DNA of 64,000 nucleotides from JABGPL01 sp964387885 (GTDB lineage: Bacteria; Electryoneota; AABM5-125-24; Hatepunaeales; Hatepunaeaceae), in assembly GCA_964387885.1 (NCBI GenBank), contig CAYLYZ010000012.1, positions 1-64,000 of the forward strand, written 5' to 3'. The notes under the pieces are model-generated. The model did no database searches, was not told where the DNA came from, and saw only the letters and a program-made list of their open reading frames with translations. Every line of letters starts with the position of its first letter. Within the stretch, counting starts at the first letter, position 1. Positions 36,223 through 45,416 of the stretch are shown piece after piece. The translations under genes and the position numbers were made by a program.

Positions 36223-38673
36223 ATGAAATTTCTATTAATCCTCTCGATTCTCTTTTTGTATGTAGGTAACTCTTTTTGTGCTATCATCAATGTACCTGAT
36301 GATGTTGAAACAATTCAGGCGGGGCTGGATCGTGCAGGGGAAGGTGATACGGTAATTGTCGCAAGGGGCTCCTGGTTCGAGAATCTAACTATCCGTCGAG
36401 ACTTAGTGTTAGCCGGGAATTTCATTCTATCAAACCAGAAATCTATAATCCGTGACACTGAAATCATCGGTGGACTCAACTTTGTTGAAGAACTAACCAA
36501 CGACACCGAGATTGTTGGGCTCCATTTTACAGGTGGGGATCGTGACCGAGGCGGTGCGATGGAAATTTCGAATTCATATCCAAGAATCTCACATTGTTTG
36601 TTCACGAACAATACTGCTCCAAGAGGAGGTGCCGTCTACTGCGGATCACACTCCAATGATACACTACAAACTGTCCAATTTTTCGACTGTCACTTCGAAG
36701 GGAATATCGGTTCCTGGGGTGGTTGCATTGGTATTAACGGAAGTAATGTCGACATCGAAAGTTGTACATTTGTCAATAATACCGGTTCTTGGGGTGGAGC
36801 TATTCACGTAGGGAGTAATCGCGGTCACAGACTCAACGTCATCAATTGTTCTTTCGAGCGGCACGTTGCCGGATGGGGTAATTCAGCGAGGATCAATGAA
36901 GGGAGAAGTTTTTTTATTAACTGTATTTTTGCACAAGAAACTGGAGACGAAGCACTCATGGTCGGCAGTCGCGGAGATCACTTCATTGACCGTTGCACTT
37001 TCACAGAGATAACCGGAACGCCGATTTTTTTCAGTGGACATCAAGGTGGAACAGGAATTATCAGACGATGCTATATCCATGACAACACCGGTTTAGTATT
37101 ATTTCTCGATTATTGTGACAGCTTGCAGCTTGAAGACTGCGATATAAGTTCTAATTGGAACGATGGGGGAGGGATTATTAGAATCCATGTCGGAGTTCCA
37201 GTACTAACAAATTGCAGAATATACAATAACGTAAATGCAAGACGACACTCTCTTCACGGTATCTTGAGCCTTGAATGGCATGATCACGGCGCGATTATAG
37301 ATGGATGTTTGTTTTTCGGAAATGAAGCAGCGGAGGGAGGAATTATTGATGTAGAAGATCGCGCCAATGTTGTGATTAACAAAACGACTATTGCCAACAA
37401 TGTCTGCGAGAACTCGATTATTCTAACCGGAAGCAGCCATCTCGACATTTCAAATTCCATCCTTAATGCGGTTGATAATCAGAATGATTTATCAATTGCC
37501 TCTGATACTGTTCATGTCTCCTATTCCAGGATAGAAGCGGAAAGGATCAATGTCAGGGGCAATGCGGGGTTTGTTAATCTGGACGATGGGATATTCGAAG
37601 ATAATCCGGGATTTGTTGACCCGGAAAACTCTGATTTCCACTTGACGTCAGAAAGTCCCTGCATTGATAACGGTGATCCGGAATCTCCTTTCGATCCTGA
37701 TTGGAGCAGAGTTGATGTTGGAGCTTTTTATTGCGATGAAGAAGCCAATATTGAAGTCGCCCCAAAAATATTGACATTCATCGATATTGAAGCGACCACG
37801 ATTGACAGTCAACAGGTCTTAATCAGCAACTATGGTATGGAAACGCTGCATATCGAGGAATTTGAGATTGATGGAAGTGAGTGCTTCACGTTACAGCCTG
37901 ATCAAGAGGTGTTTGATCTGGAACCGTTTGCTTCGGAAGCAATTTGGGTACGCTATAATCCTGACTTTCGGGGCGAGTTCCGCGCAGAGCTGATAATCCA
38001 CTCAGACGAACGAGACCAGCCGGATTTCAATCTTCTTTTGATGGGCAACAGTCGGATAACACCGGTGTTGACTATTGCGCCTGAAGACTCCTTAGAATTT
38101 GTTGATATACTTATTGGTGTCGAAGATAGTATTGAAGTTGTGTTTTCTAATCCCGGTCTTGAGTCAATAAAGATTCAAGATGTCTGGATTCGGCCCAATC
38201 GCTCTCCTTTTACTTTAAGTGGCCCAGAGCCTCCATTTAAAGTATATCCCGATTCTATTGTGATATGCCGGGTATACTTCAGTTCGAGGAGATTTGATGA
38301 ATTTGTGGCCTTTCTTGTCATTGACTATAATGATAATCCCACCGAGCGGATCACAATTCCAATTCACGCAAACACTTCCAATTCAGTTGATGAAACGGGC
38401 GACCTTCCGCTCAAATTCTCGCTTGAGGAGGTTTACCCCCAACCGCTTAATGGTATTGGTAGTATAAACTTCACACTTCCCATTATCTCGGACATAAGCT
38501 TGAAGTTATATGATAATCGAGGTAGACATATCAAGACATTGGAAGAGGGTACATTTGAGCATGGTGAACACTCCGTACTGTTTAATGCCACAATTTTCCC
38601 GGCCGGAGTTTATTTTGCACGATTGGAAGAGACTGGAAAAACATGCAGTAGAAAGATAGTTATCGTTAAATAA
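36223..38673 (+). CDS. Exported right-handed beta-helix protein with type IX-like sorting domain
   Basis: 816 aa with a signal peptide ending NSFC-A and GAGG about 7 nt before the ATG. IINVPDDVETIQAGLDRAGEGDTVIV is the classic entry to a pectate-lyase-like beta-helix; about 400 residues of short Asn/Gly/Cys-rich coils follow (GGAIHVGS, NCIF, NNTGSWGG). Two Ig-like choice-of-anchor D domains come next (about 510-720). The C-terminus has YPQPLNGIGSINFTLP and GVYFARLEETG, a sorting-domain variant with Gln-Pro in place of Asn-Pro. Many Cys residues in the helix suggest disulfides. It may bind or cleave polysaccharide; no catalytic residues are assignable. Confidence 0.83.
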   Translation: MKFLLILSILFLYVGNSFCAIINVPDDVETIQAGLDRAGEGDTVIVARGSWFENLTIRRDLVLAGNFILSNQKSIIRDTEIIGGLNFVEELTNDTEIVGLHFTGGDRDRGGAMEISNSYPRISHCLFTNNTAPRGGAVYCGSHSNDTLQTVQFFDCHFEGNIGSWGGCIGINGSNVDIESCTFVNNTGSWGGAIHVGSNRGHRLNVINCSFERHVAGWGNSARINEGRSFFINCIFAQETGDEALMVGSRGDHFIDRCTFTEITGTPIFFSGHQGGTGIIRRCYIHDNTGLVLFLDYCDSLQLEDCDISSNWNDGGGIIRIHVGVPVLTNCRIYNNVNARRHSLHGILSLEWHDHGAIIDGCLFFGNEAAEGGIIDVEDRANVVINKTTIANNVCENSIILTGSSHLDISNSILNAVDNQNDLSIASDTVHVSYSRIEAERINVRGNAGFVNLDDGIFEDNPGFVDPENSDFHLTSESPCIDNGDPESPFDPDWSRVDVGAFYCDEEANIEVAPKILTFIDIEATTIDSQQVLISNYGMETLHIEEFEIDGSECFTLQPDQEVFDLEPFASEAIWVRYNPDFRGEFRAELIIHSDERDQPDFNLLLMGNSRITPVLTIAPEDSLEFVDILIGVEDSIEVVFSNPGLESIKIQDVWIRPNRSPFTLSGPEPPFKVYPDSIVICRVYFSSRRFDEFVAFLVIDYNDNPTERITIPIHANTSNSVDETGDLPLKFSLEEVYPQPLNGIGSINFTLPIISDISLKLYDNRGRHIKTLEEGTFEHGEHSVLFNATIFPAGVYFARLEETGKTCSRKIVIVK

Positions 38674-38783
38674 GAGATTTCGAAGAAAGAAGTCTTTGAA
38701 TTCTGGGTGAAGAAGCATTAGGACATCCCCTTGATGCGGTCGCTCCCGGGCTACGCATTATAACTGCAACTCTTGCATCGAAT

Positions 38784-38886
38784 CGTACGGGCACGTTGCT
38801 ACGTGCCATTTTCCCCAGCAAAACTCACCCCAACGTAAAAACCTTATACACTAACTCTCCCGTACGGGCAATTCACGAATTGCCCC
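38784..38886. repeat. Left palindromic pair bracketing the NACHT gene
   Basis: CGTACGGGCACGTTGCTACGTGCC (24 bp; key stem GGCACGT/ACGTGCC) at 38784-38807, then CGTACGGGCAATTC-ACGAATTGCCCC at 38861-38886. The same two stem families occur in reverse order after the gene. Confidence 0.8.
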
Positions 38887-38969
38887 ACAACTCAAGCACC
38901 TAATCTTTACAATCCCCCAATTCTTTGTTACATTTCCATTATTATAATATGTTGACAATAGGAGGAAAT

Positions 38970-41474
38970 ATGTCTGATCCTGTTACAGTCGGTTCAGTTA
39001 TTGGAAAGATTCTTGTAGGAGTAGGTTCGAAATTATTACCAGATGTTCTCAAGGAAACATGGGAGAAAGCTCTTTCCAAATGGGAAGAAAAGGATTATCA
39101 AAAAGCGGCAGATAGATATGCCAAACATCTCCTCGAACTTCATGGCTACATTCACGTCATTGCGTTAAATAAAAGAATGAGGCTTTCGAGTGCTTATACC
39201 GATGTCAATGTACTATCCAGAATCACTACTGATTATCCTGCACCTAAAGAATTCGCTGAAGCAGTTTACCTGGATAAAGCCAAATTCGGAGATATTACAG
39301 AGGGAGGTGAACGAAAGGATGGCTTGGATTTAATCCGTAAGTATAATAAACACTTCATACTTGGCAAACCAGGCGCAGGTAAAACTACTTTTCTTAGATA
39401 TCTATTACAGGAAGCTATACATGGCAGGTTATTTCAAGATGAAGGCAAACAGGTAATTCCGATTTACGTCGAATTAAATAAGTTCTCGGAATCAGATTTA
39501 TCTTTGATTGATTATATGGCAGAGCAATTTGATATTTGTCAGTTTCCTAATGCAAAGCCCTTTATTGAAGTCATCCTCTCCGAAAATAAGGCATTTATTT
39601 TGTTTGATGGTCTCGATGAAGTTGGGGAGCAGAATAGACACGATGTAATCACGCAAATATCCAAGCTCAGCGATAAATACACGGATTGTCATTTCGTGGT
39701 TACTTGCCGAATCGCTGCTACGGATTATGCCTTTCAGCGACACGGTTATACATACATCGAGATGGCAGATTTCAGCGGTATGCAAATTACAAAGTTCGTG
39801 AAAAACTGGTTTCGAACCTCGGGTGAAGAAATAAAATCAAACGAATTCCTCAACGAGTTTAACAAATCCGAAAATAAGAGACTTCGCGAATTGGCAAAAA
39901 CACCGCTTTTACTCGCAATGATGTGCCTCCTTTACGATGTACACCAAGCTTTTCCCGAGCGGCATGTTGAGGTATATGATCAGGCAATAGATGCTCTTCT
40001 TTACAAGTGGTGGGGAGAGAGGGGTATCAAACACGAAGAAATCTACCGAAACCTCGATCTGGGTCGTAAAAAACAAATGTTCGCCAAAATTGCAGCAAAG
40101 AATTTTGAAAAGGATCGGTTTCTTTTTCCTCAAGATCACCTTCAAACTGAAATTGTAGAATACCTTAGAAAAATACCACCAGAAAATACTTACGAGAGTA
40201 TTGACGGACAGACTGTTCTGAAGGCAATCGAGATGCAGCACGGGATTTACATTGAACGCGCAAATGGATTTTATTCTTATAACCATCTTTCGTTTCAAGA
40301 GTATTTTACAGCTTTTTATATTCACGAGCATGCTCTTCAAGGTTCACTAGAAGAACTTATAAAACACCACTGGCAGGAGGATCGTTGGAGGGAGGTATTT
40401 CTCAGGACAACCGAGAAGATGGCGAACGCAGACAAGTTTTTTGAGATTTTCCAGAATACATTGGATGAATATGTCACTAATAATGAAAGAATTCAAAGAT
40501 TTATAATTTTCACTAATAGTTTTAATCAACTCAATTTCCCGTCTCCTCCTCTGTTACATAAAAGCCTGCTTAACTCAATTATTGTTATTCTATCAACTTC
40601 ATATGCCTATAATCTTGTCGAAGCCATTAAGTTCTTTTTCTTTCAAAGACGCCTTTTTAATCGCGAAATGAATGAATACAAAGATGAATGTATAAGTAAC
40701 TTAGAACGAACTCTCAGTTTCGATACGGACATCAACTATACTATCAAACACATACAAGAAATCGCCAGTACTTTCAGTGTTGATTTCTCCAACGATTTCA
40801 ATTCCAATTACATCAATACCCAAAACAGGGATACCGACCATACCAAGATCATAGAATGTTACCTTAAATTAGGTGAAAGCATCACCCTAGTTCAGGCTCT
40901 CGACCAAGCCATCGCCTTTAAATATGATCAAGACCTTGGTTTAACATGGACATATCCTCTTGACCAAGCCCTAAACCTAGACTTTACTCTAATCCGTACC
41001 CTTGCCCTCGTCCACACATTTATCAACACACTTTCTGAAGGTTTCGATCTAAACCTTTGTCAGCAAATATCTGTATACATTAACCAGGTCAATCGAGTTG
41101 CGAAAGATAATGGATATAGCGAAATTCACAAAGAATTGGACGGTTTGATCAGAGATATCCCATCAGAAGAATATTTACCTCAACCAGTGTGGAGAGATGA
41201 TGATGGATGGGATGACGGATACGGGGGCAGCTTAACATTAAAAAGAGATTTGAGCAAAAAATGGAAGAAGTTTGCTGATTTGTTAGAAAGCGTTTTCAGG
41301 AATCATCGACCGGTACATGAATATGAGTTCAAAAAAGGAGAAGCTGCATCTCTTGGAACATACCTGAAAGGAGTAAAACTCTTCCTCGACTGCCTCGAGG
41401 TCGCCTACGTCGAAGACCGCGAAGGAATTAAAAATCGGTTGTTCAGGGTGCCGGAGGAGGGAAAGCAGGTGTAG
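38970..41474 (+). CDS. NACHT-domain NTPase (bacterial NLR-like, candidate anti-phage protein)
   Basis: 834 aa from ATG 38970, fixed by AGGAGG five nt upstream; an in-frame ATG at 38925 lacks a site. Short N-terminal helical region (1-90) without a nuclease or protease domain. NACHT NTPase: Walker A GKPGAGKTT (132-140), Walker B FILFDGLDEV (209-218) with the paired acidic residues typical of NACHT rather than AAA, and VTCR (244-247). A helical module with LAKTPLLLAMMCLLY and YNHLSFQEYFTAFYI (NACHT winged helix) follows, then a C-terminal helical sensor region of about 380 residues. Bacterial NACHT proteins include proven phage-defence NLRs. The gene stands alone and is bracketed by mirrored palindromic repeats. 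Confidence 0.9.
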   Translation: MSDPVTVGSVIGKILVGVGSKLLPDVLKETWEKALSKWEEKDYQKAADRYAKHLLELHGYIHVIALNKRMRLSSAYTDVNVLSRITTDYPAPKEFAEAVYLDKAKFGDITEGGERKDGLDLIRKYNKHFILGKPGAGKTTFLRYLLQEAIHGRLFQDEGKQVIPIYVELNKFSESDLSLIDYMAEQFDICQFPNAKPFIEVILSENKAFILFDGLDEVGEQNRHDVITQISKLSDKYTDCHFVVTCRIAATDYAFQRHGYTYIEMADFSGMQITKFVKNWFRTSGEEIKSNEFLNEFNKSENKRLRELAKTPLLLAMMCLLYDVHQAFPERHVEVYDQAIDALLYKWWGERGIKHEEIYRNLDLGRKKQMFAKIAAKNFEKDRFLFPQDHLQTEIVEYLRKIPPENTYESIDGQTVLKAIEMQHGIYIERANGFYSYNHLSFQEYFTAFYIHEHALQGSLEELIKHHWQEDRWREVFLRTTEKMANADKFFEIFQNTLDEYVTNNERIQRFIIFTNSFNQLNFPSPPLLHKSLLNSIIVILSTSYAYNLVEAIKFFFFQRRLFNREMNEYKDECISNLERTLSFDTDINYTIKHIQEIASTFSVDFSNDFNSNYINTQNRDTDHTKIIECYLKLGESITLVQALDQAIAFKYDQDLGLTWTYPLDQALNLDFTLIRTLALVHTFINTLSEGFDLNLCQQISVYINQVNRVAKDNGYSEIHKELDGLIRDIPSEEYLPQPVWRDDDGWDDGYGGSLTLKRDLSKKWKKFADLLESVFRNHRPVHEYEFKKGEAASLGTYLKGVKLFLDCLEVAYVEDREGIKNRLFRVPEEGKQV

Positions 41475-41500
41475 GTTGGAAGTTTCGGATACTTGCAAAA

Positions 41501-41590
41501 GGGGCGATTCGTGAATCGCCCATACGGTTAGAGAGATCACCACCCCCCCCAAAAAAAAAAGCAAGGGCACGTGGCGACGTGCCCCTACGG
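41501..41590. repeat. Right palindromic pair bracketing the NACHT gene
   Basis: GGGGCGATTCGTGAATCGCCC plus ATACGG at 41501-41527, and AGGGCACGTGGCGACGTGCCCC plus TACGG at 41564-41590. Between them lies a homopolymer junction of about eight C followed by ten A (41543-41560). The order is the mirror image of the left pair at 38784-38886. Confidence 0.8.
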
Positions 41591-41614
41591 TTATATCGAT
41601 ATATTACAACACCT

Positions 41615-44600
41615 TTACGGCAACTTCAAACTCGGCCTGCCCTTCTTCAAATCAGGAACCTTAAACGGATTCTTCTTAATCTCCGCCAGAACTTCCTTAA
41701 TTCCCCGATCCATCTGCGGGTCTTTACCGGCAGCGTAGTCCTGCGGTTTGATTTCGACTTCGATATCAGGATCAGTGCCGTAGTTTTCTACACCGTAGCC
41801 GACGTCAAAGAACCAGTTTGAGAACTCGGGTTGGGTGGTTATTGTGCCATCGACGAGAGAGTTGCGTGGCCAGATGCCTATTACACCGCCCCACGTTCTG
41901 GTGCCGATTAACTTGCCGAGCTTCAGCATTTTGAAGCCGTGCGAGAAGATGTCGCCGTCTGATCCGGCTGCTTCGTTGGTCAGGGCTACCATCGGTCCGC
42001 GGGGAGATTCGTTTGGTTTGGGGGATTGTCCAAACCATCTTGTTTTTGAATAACCGAAACGTTTCCGGGCGAGTTTTTCGAGCAATAATGGGGAAACGTG
42101 TCCACCTCCATTTTGGCGAACATCGATTATCAAGCCTTCATAATCAAACTCCGCGAGGAAATACCTGTGGAATTCTGAGTATCCGACCGGTCCCATGTTC
42201 GGGATATGTACGTACCCAACCTTGCCTTTGGTTTTCTTGTGGACATATTCACGGTTTGCCTCAACCCAATCACGGTACCAATGTGAGGTTTCAGCAGCAA
42301 CAGGCTTTACAACAACTTCTCGAGGTTTCTTGTCACCTTTACTCTTCACTTCCAGTCGGACTTCTTCTCCAACGAGATTCAACAAAGCTCTGTGAGGATG
42401 ATTATCCCAGGTCAGTTTTTCACCATTAATACTTATTAAAAGAGTTCCCGGTGAAACATTCACGCCCGGCTGTCTCAGTGGAGGAGGTGATGCACTCACC
42501 CATGTATCACCATTAGCAACTCGTGTAATCTTCCAGGACTTCTTTCGTTTATCATACTCAAAATCAGCACCGAGGAAACCGATCCTGTAATTGGGGTGGG
42601 ATCGATAGTCACCACCAAGTTCATAAGCATGCGAAGTTCCGAGCTCTCCCTGCATCTCCCATAATAAATCGGAAAATTCTGCACGAGCTCCGACTCTTTC
42701 GATAAGAGGCAAGTAGCGATTATACACTCTTTTCCAATCGATCTCCGACATGTTCTCAGCCCAGAAATAATCACGCTGCAACCGCCATGCTTCAGCGTAC
42801 ATCTGCCGCCATTCTGCAACCGGGTCGATGGCTACTTTTAACCGAGAAAGATTTATCCAACCGCTTTTGCGGTTCGTTTTCGGATCGGCGGGAAGTTTCA
42901 CTGTTGTCTCACGAGTAGCATCAACAACCCGTAATTTGTATCCCTTCTGATATACTAATGCTGCTTCATTTGAAGAGATGCTGAAGTTGGTGATTCCGGA
43001 TTCAAAAACACTCTCTTCGTTTTTATTCAAATCATATACCTTCAACACTGCTTTTGCAGGTGGTGTATTGTCAAAAATATCCCTGCCAAGTGTTCCCTCA
43101 ACCTGATATGCTGTGTAGAAAACTCGCTCTTTTGTCGCTTCGATCGTCCCATATAAACCTTCCGCAACCGGGAATGGAATCACTCGATCTTTAATCCCGT
43201 CAAAATCTATTTCAACTACGACCTCTTCATCACCGTTTGATCCTTCTTTTTTATCATCACCATTCTGATTCATCCCAAAACCTTTTGGCTCTGGTATAAA
43301 AGGAGACTTCTGGTCTTTCTTAAGAGTAATCAGGTACGGCTTATCACCTCGCGGGAAGTTGTAATCAAAGTGCATATTATCAAAGACAGGGTTAAATATG
43401 CGTGTCGATCTAAAATAGATGAATCGACCCAGGGGATCAAAGACCGGGAATGCATCAAACAGCACCGGATCTGTCAGGTCTTCAACTTTTCCGCTCTTGA
43501 GGTTGTATATTCTGAGTATTACCTGCTGACTATTAATTGAAGTCCCATAAGCAATCCACTGCCCGTCAGGTGACCAGCTGTAACCCTGGATAGGCGCATA
43601 TTTACTCTGGTCAATAACCTTAGTAGTTGACTTTTTCAAATCAACCACCAGAATTTCATGCCGATGATTCACTACACAGATGTGACTACCTTTAGGTGAG
43701 ACTTCGAGCCAGGATGGACGACCGATATCTATTTTGTCATAGACCTTAGGTTTCTTCTCACCTTTTACATTGTGGACTTCAAGGTGATCCTCACCATTTT
43801 CATCACTTACCAAAACAACTTCTTCGTCATTAGGCATCCATGTAATCAAACGGTACCGCACACCTTGCTTCGAGCCGTGTTGAGTTACCGGACCTTCCCA
43901 GTCTCCGAATGTGAATGCTTTGCCTCTTGATATTACACCGAGTGAACTGCCTTCTGAATTTATCGAGTAGTGTTCGAGGTATCTGGCTGTCGGAACGAAT
44001 TTACGCTGTGCTTGAGCTCTTGGTGTGGAATACTCAATATCGATCTTTGAAGCTTCGTTCGTTCTCAGATCATAATGATATAGATCGGCACCATGCTGGT
44101 AAACGATTGAATTCCCATCGGTAGAAGTGTTACGAGTGTAAAATTCTTTGTGCTGTGTAAGTTGTTTCAGGTCAGAACCGTTTGGTTTACTGGAGTAAAG
44201 ATTCCCTATTCCATCATCGTCAGAGATAAAATAGATTCTATCTTCAATCCACATAGGTGAAGCAATGTTGCCTTTCAACATATCGAGCGACTTGAAATTT
44301 CCCTTTCCCGTCAAATCAACCCAGAGGCGACCATCTCTTCCACCCTTGTATCGCTTCCAGCGCGCTGAGTCACCCGTATTGCGTCCGATAAGTATTCCTT
44401 TTTCACCGAAAGCAACATGCATAGCAGGCCCAAAGGGAAGCTTCTTTATTTCATGTGTTTCCGGATTGATGGAGTAGAGCTCAAATATTCCAAGAAATGC
44501 CTGTCCTGCGACGCTCGCGAAAATAATGTTCTTTTTATCCCAACCCACTACGTGACACATGCTACCCATGTATGTCAGCCGTTCTGCCTCTCCACCTTCT

Positions 44601-44827
44601 GAGGGCATACGATAGATTTCGGGAGCTCCTTCATCGGTGCTGAGGAATGCTATCCACTTTCCATCCGGTGAAAATTGAGGAAATCCGATGCCACCCACCT
44701 GGGATGTTATTCGAACTGCACGTCCACCTTGTACCGGCACCTCCCAGAGATCACTTTCTGAAACAAAAACCACTCTGTCGTAATGTACTGTGGGAGTTCT
44801 GTAGTAACCTTGCTGTCTATTAGCCAT
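41615..44827 (-). CDS. Tricorn protease homologue (S41 family)
   Basis: 1070 aa. No signal peptide, so cytoplasmic. The N-terminal half is two WD40/PD40-type beta-propellers (FSPDGKWIAFLST, WSPDGQWIAYGTS), then a helical region, a PDZ domain (SPGTLLISINGEKL) and the S41 core. The catalytic tetrad is intact by alignment to the Thermoplasma enzyme: Ser732-His733 in GTSHAYE, nucleophile Ser956 in AAGSDGD, and Glu1014 in GVENYG. The spacing Ser956-Glu1014 is 58 residues, as in the archaeal protein. It cleaves peptides released by larger proteases. It follows ybaB on the same strand with a 38-nt gap. Confidence 0.93.
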   Translation of the reverse strand: MANRQQGYYRTPTVHYDRVVFVSESDLWEVPVQGGRAVRITSQVGGIGFPQFSPDGKWIAFLSTDEGAPEIYRMPSEGGEAERLTYMGSMCHVVGWDKKNIIFASVAGQAFLGIFELYSINPETHEIKKLPFGPAMHVAFGEKGILIGRNTGDSARWKRYKGGRDGRLWVDLTGKGNFKSLDMLKGNIASPMWIEDRIYFISDDDGIGNLYSSKPNGSDLKQLTQHKEFYTRNTSTDGNSIVYQHGADLYHYDLRTNEASKIDIEYSTPRAQAQRKFVPTARYLEHYSINSEGSSLGVISRGKAFTFGDWEGPVTQHGSKQGVRYRLITWMPNDEEVVLVSDENGEDHLEVHNVKGEKKPKVYDKIDIGRPSWLEVSPKGSHICVVNHRHEILVVDLKKSTTKVIDQSKYAPIQGYSWSPDGQWIAYGTSINSQQVILRIYNLKSGKVEDLTDPVLFDAFPVFDPLGRFIYFRSTRIFNPVFDNMHFDYNFPRGDKPYLITLKKDQKSPFIPEPKGFGMNQNGDDKKEGSNGDEEVVVEIDFDGIKDRVIPFPVAEGLYGTIEATKERVFYTAYQVEGTLGRDIFDNTPPAKAVLKVYDLNKNEESVFESGITNFSISSNEAALVYQKGYKLRVVDATRETTVKLPADPKTNRKSGWINLSRLKVAIDPVAEWRQMYAEAWRLQRDYFWAENMSEIDWKRVYNRYLPLIERVGARAEFSDLLWEMQGELGTSHAYELGGDYRSHPNYRIGFLGADFEYDKRKKSWKITRVANGDTWVSASPPPLRQPGVNVSPGTLLISINGEKLTWDNHPHRALLNLVGEEVRLEVKSKGDKKPREVVVKPVAAETSHWYRDWVEANREYVHKKTKGKVGYVHIPNMGPVGYSEFHRYFLAEFDYEGLIIDVRQNGGGHVSPLLLEKLARKRFGYSKTRWFGQSPKPNESPRGPMVALTNEAAGSDGDIFSHGFKMLKLGKLIGTRTWGGVIGIWPRNSLVDGTITTQPEFSNWFFDVGYGVENYGTDPDIEVEIKPQDYAAGKDPQMDRGIKEVLAEIKKNPFKVPDLKKGRPSLKLP

Positions 44828-44865
44828 GACTTCGTTCCATTTAACTTTTCATACGGGTTGATTGA

Positions 44866-45201
44866 TCAGAAAGGCATACCGGGTAATCCACCCATTCCGC
44901 CTGCAACCTGTCCCATCATTTCTTCCGATTTAGTTTTTGCCTGCTGCAATGCGCTGTTGATTGCAGCCATTACGAGATCCTCGAGTGTTTCAACATCTTC
45001 CGGATCAACTGCTTCAGGATCTATCTTCAAAGCGAGTAATTCATTGGCACCGTTGACCTTAGCGACAACCATGTCCCCACCTGCAGAACCTTCGATTTCA
45101 AGTTGAGCAATTTCATCCTGTACTTTAGCCATATTAGCCTGCATTTTCTGCGCCTGCTTCAACAGCTTATTCATATTGCCCATGTTACCTTTCATCTTCA
45201 C
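44866..45201 (-). CDS. ybaB: YbaB/EbfC nucleoid-associated protein
   Basis: 111 aa from GTG 45201, which has GGAGG seven nt upstream. An N-terminal amphipathic helix with NKLLKQAQKMQANMAKVQDE, the central DMVVAKVNGANELLALKIDPE strands, and a Gly/Met-rich tail. Small dimeric DNA-binding protein, typically encoded right after dnaX. Here too it follows dnaX, but recR, the usual next gene, is replaced by the Tricorn homologue. Confidence 0.93.
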   Translation of the reverse strand: MKMKGNMGNMNKLLKQAQKMQANMAKVQDEIAQLEIEGSAGGDMVVAKVNGANELLALKIDPEAVDPEDVETLEDLVMAAINSALQQAKTKSEEMMGQVAGGMGGLPGMPF

Positions 45202-45261
45202 GATATATCCTCCGGTTTTAATTTCTTTAAATTACTTCTTCGCTAAAATCCGTTCAGTCAA

Positions 45262-45329
45262 GAGGAGGACGGACATTCCCGTCCGTCAAATCCATCTTAA
45301 ACTCGCGGACAGGAATGTCCGCGCTCCCC
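45262..45329. repeat. BIME-like hairpin pair between dnaX and ybaB
   Basis: GAGGAG with GACGGACATTCCCGTCCGTC (45268-45287), then CGCGGACAGGAATGTCCGCG (45304-45323) with CTCCCC. The arrangement is the same as at 10106-10171, and it splits the usually compact dnaX-ybaB unit. Confidence 0.8.
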
Positions 45330-45416
45330 TCAGTATTGGAAAATGCAATTTTCACTAACTAAATGCACTTAAGTACCCGAGGTGTCGTACTAAGTTATAC
45401 TGAAATAAATCAGTAT

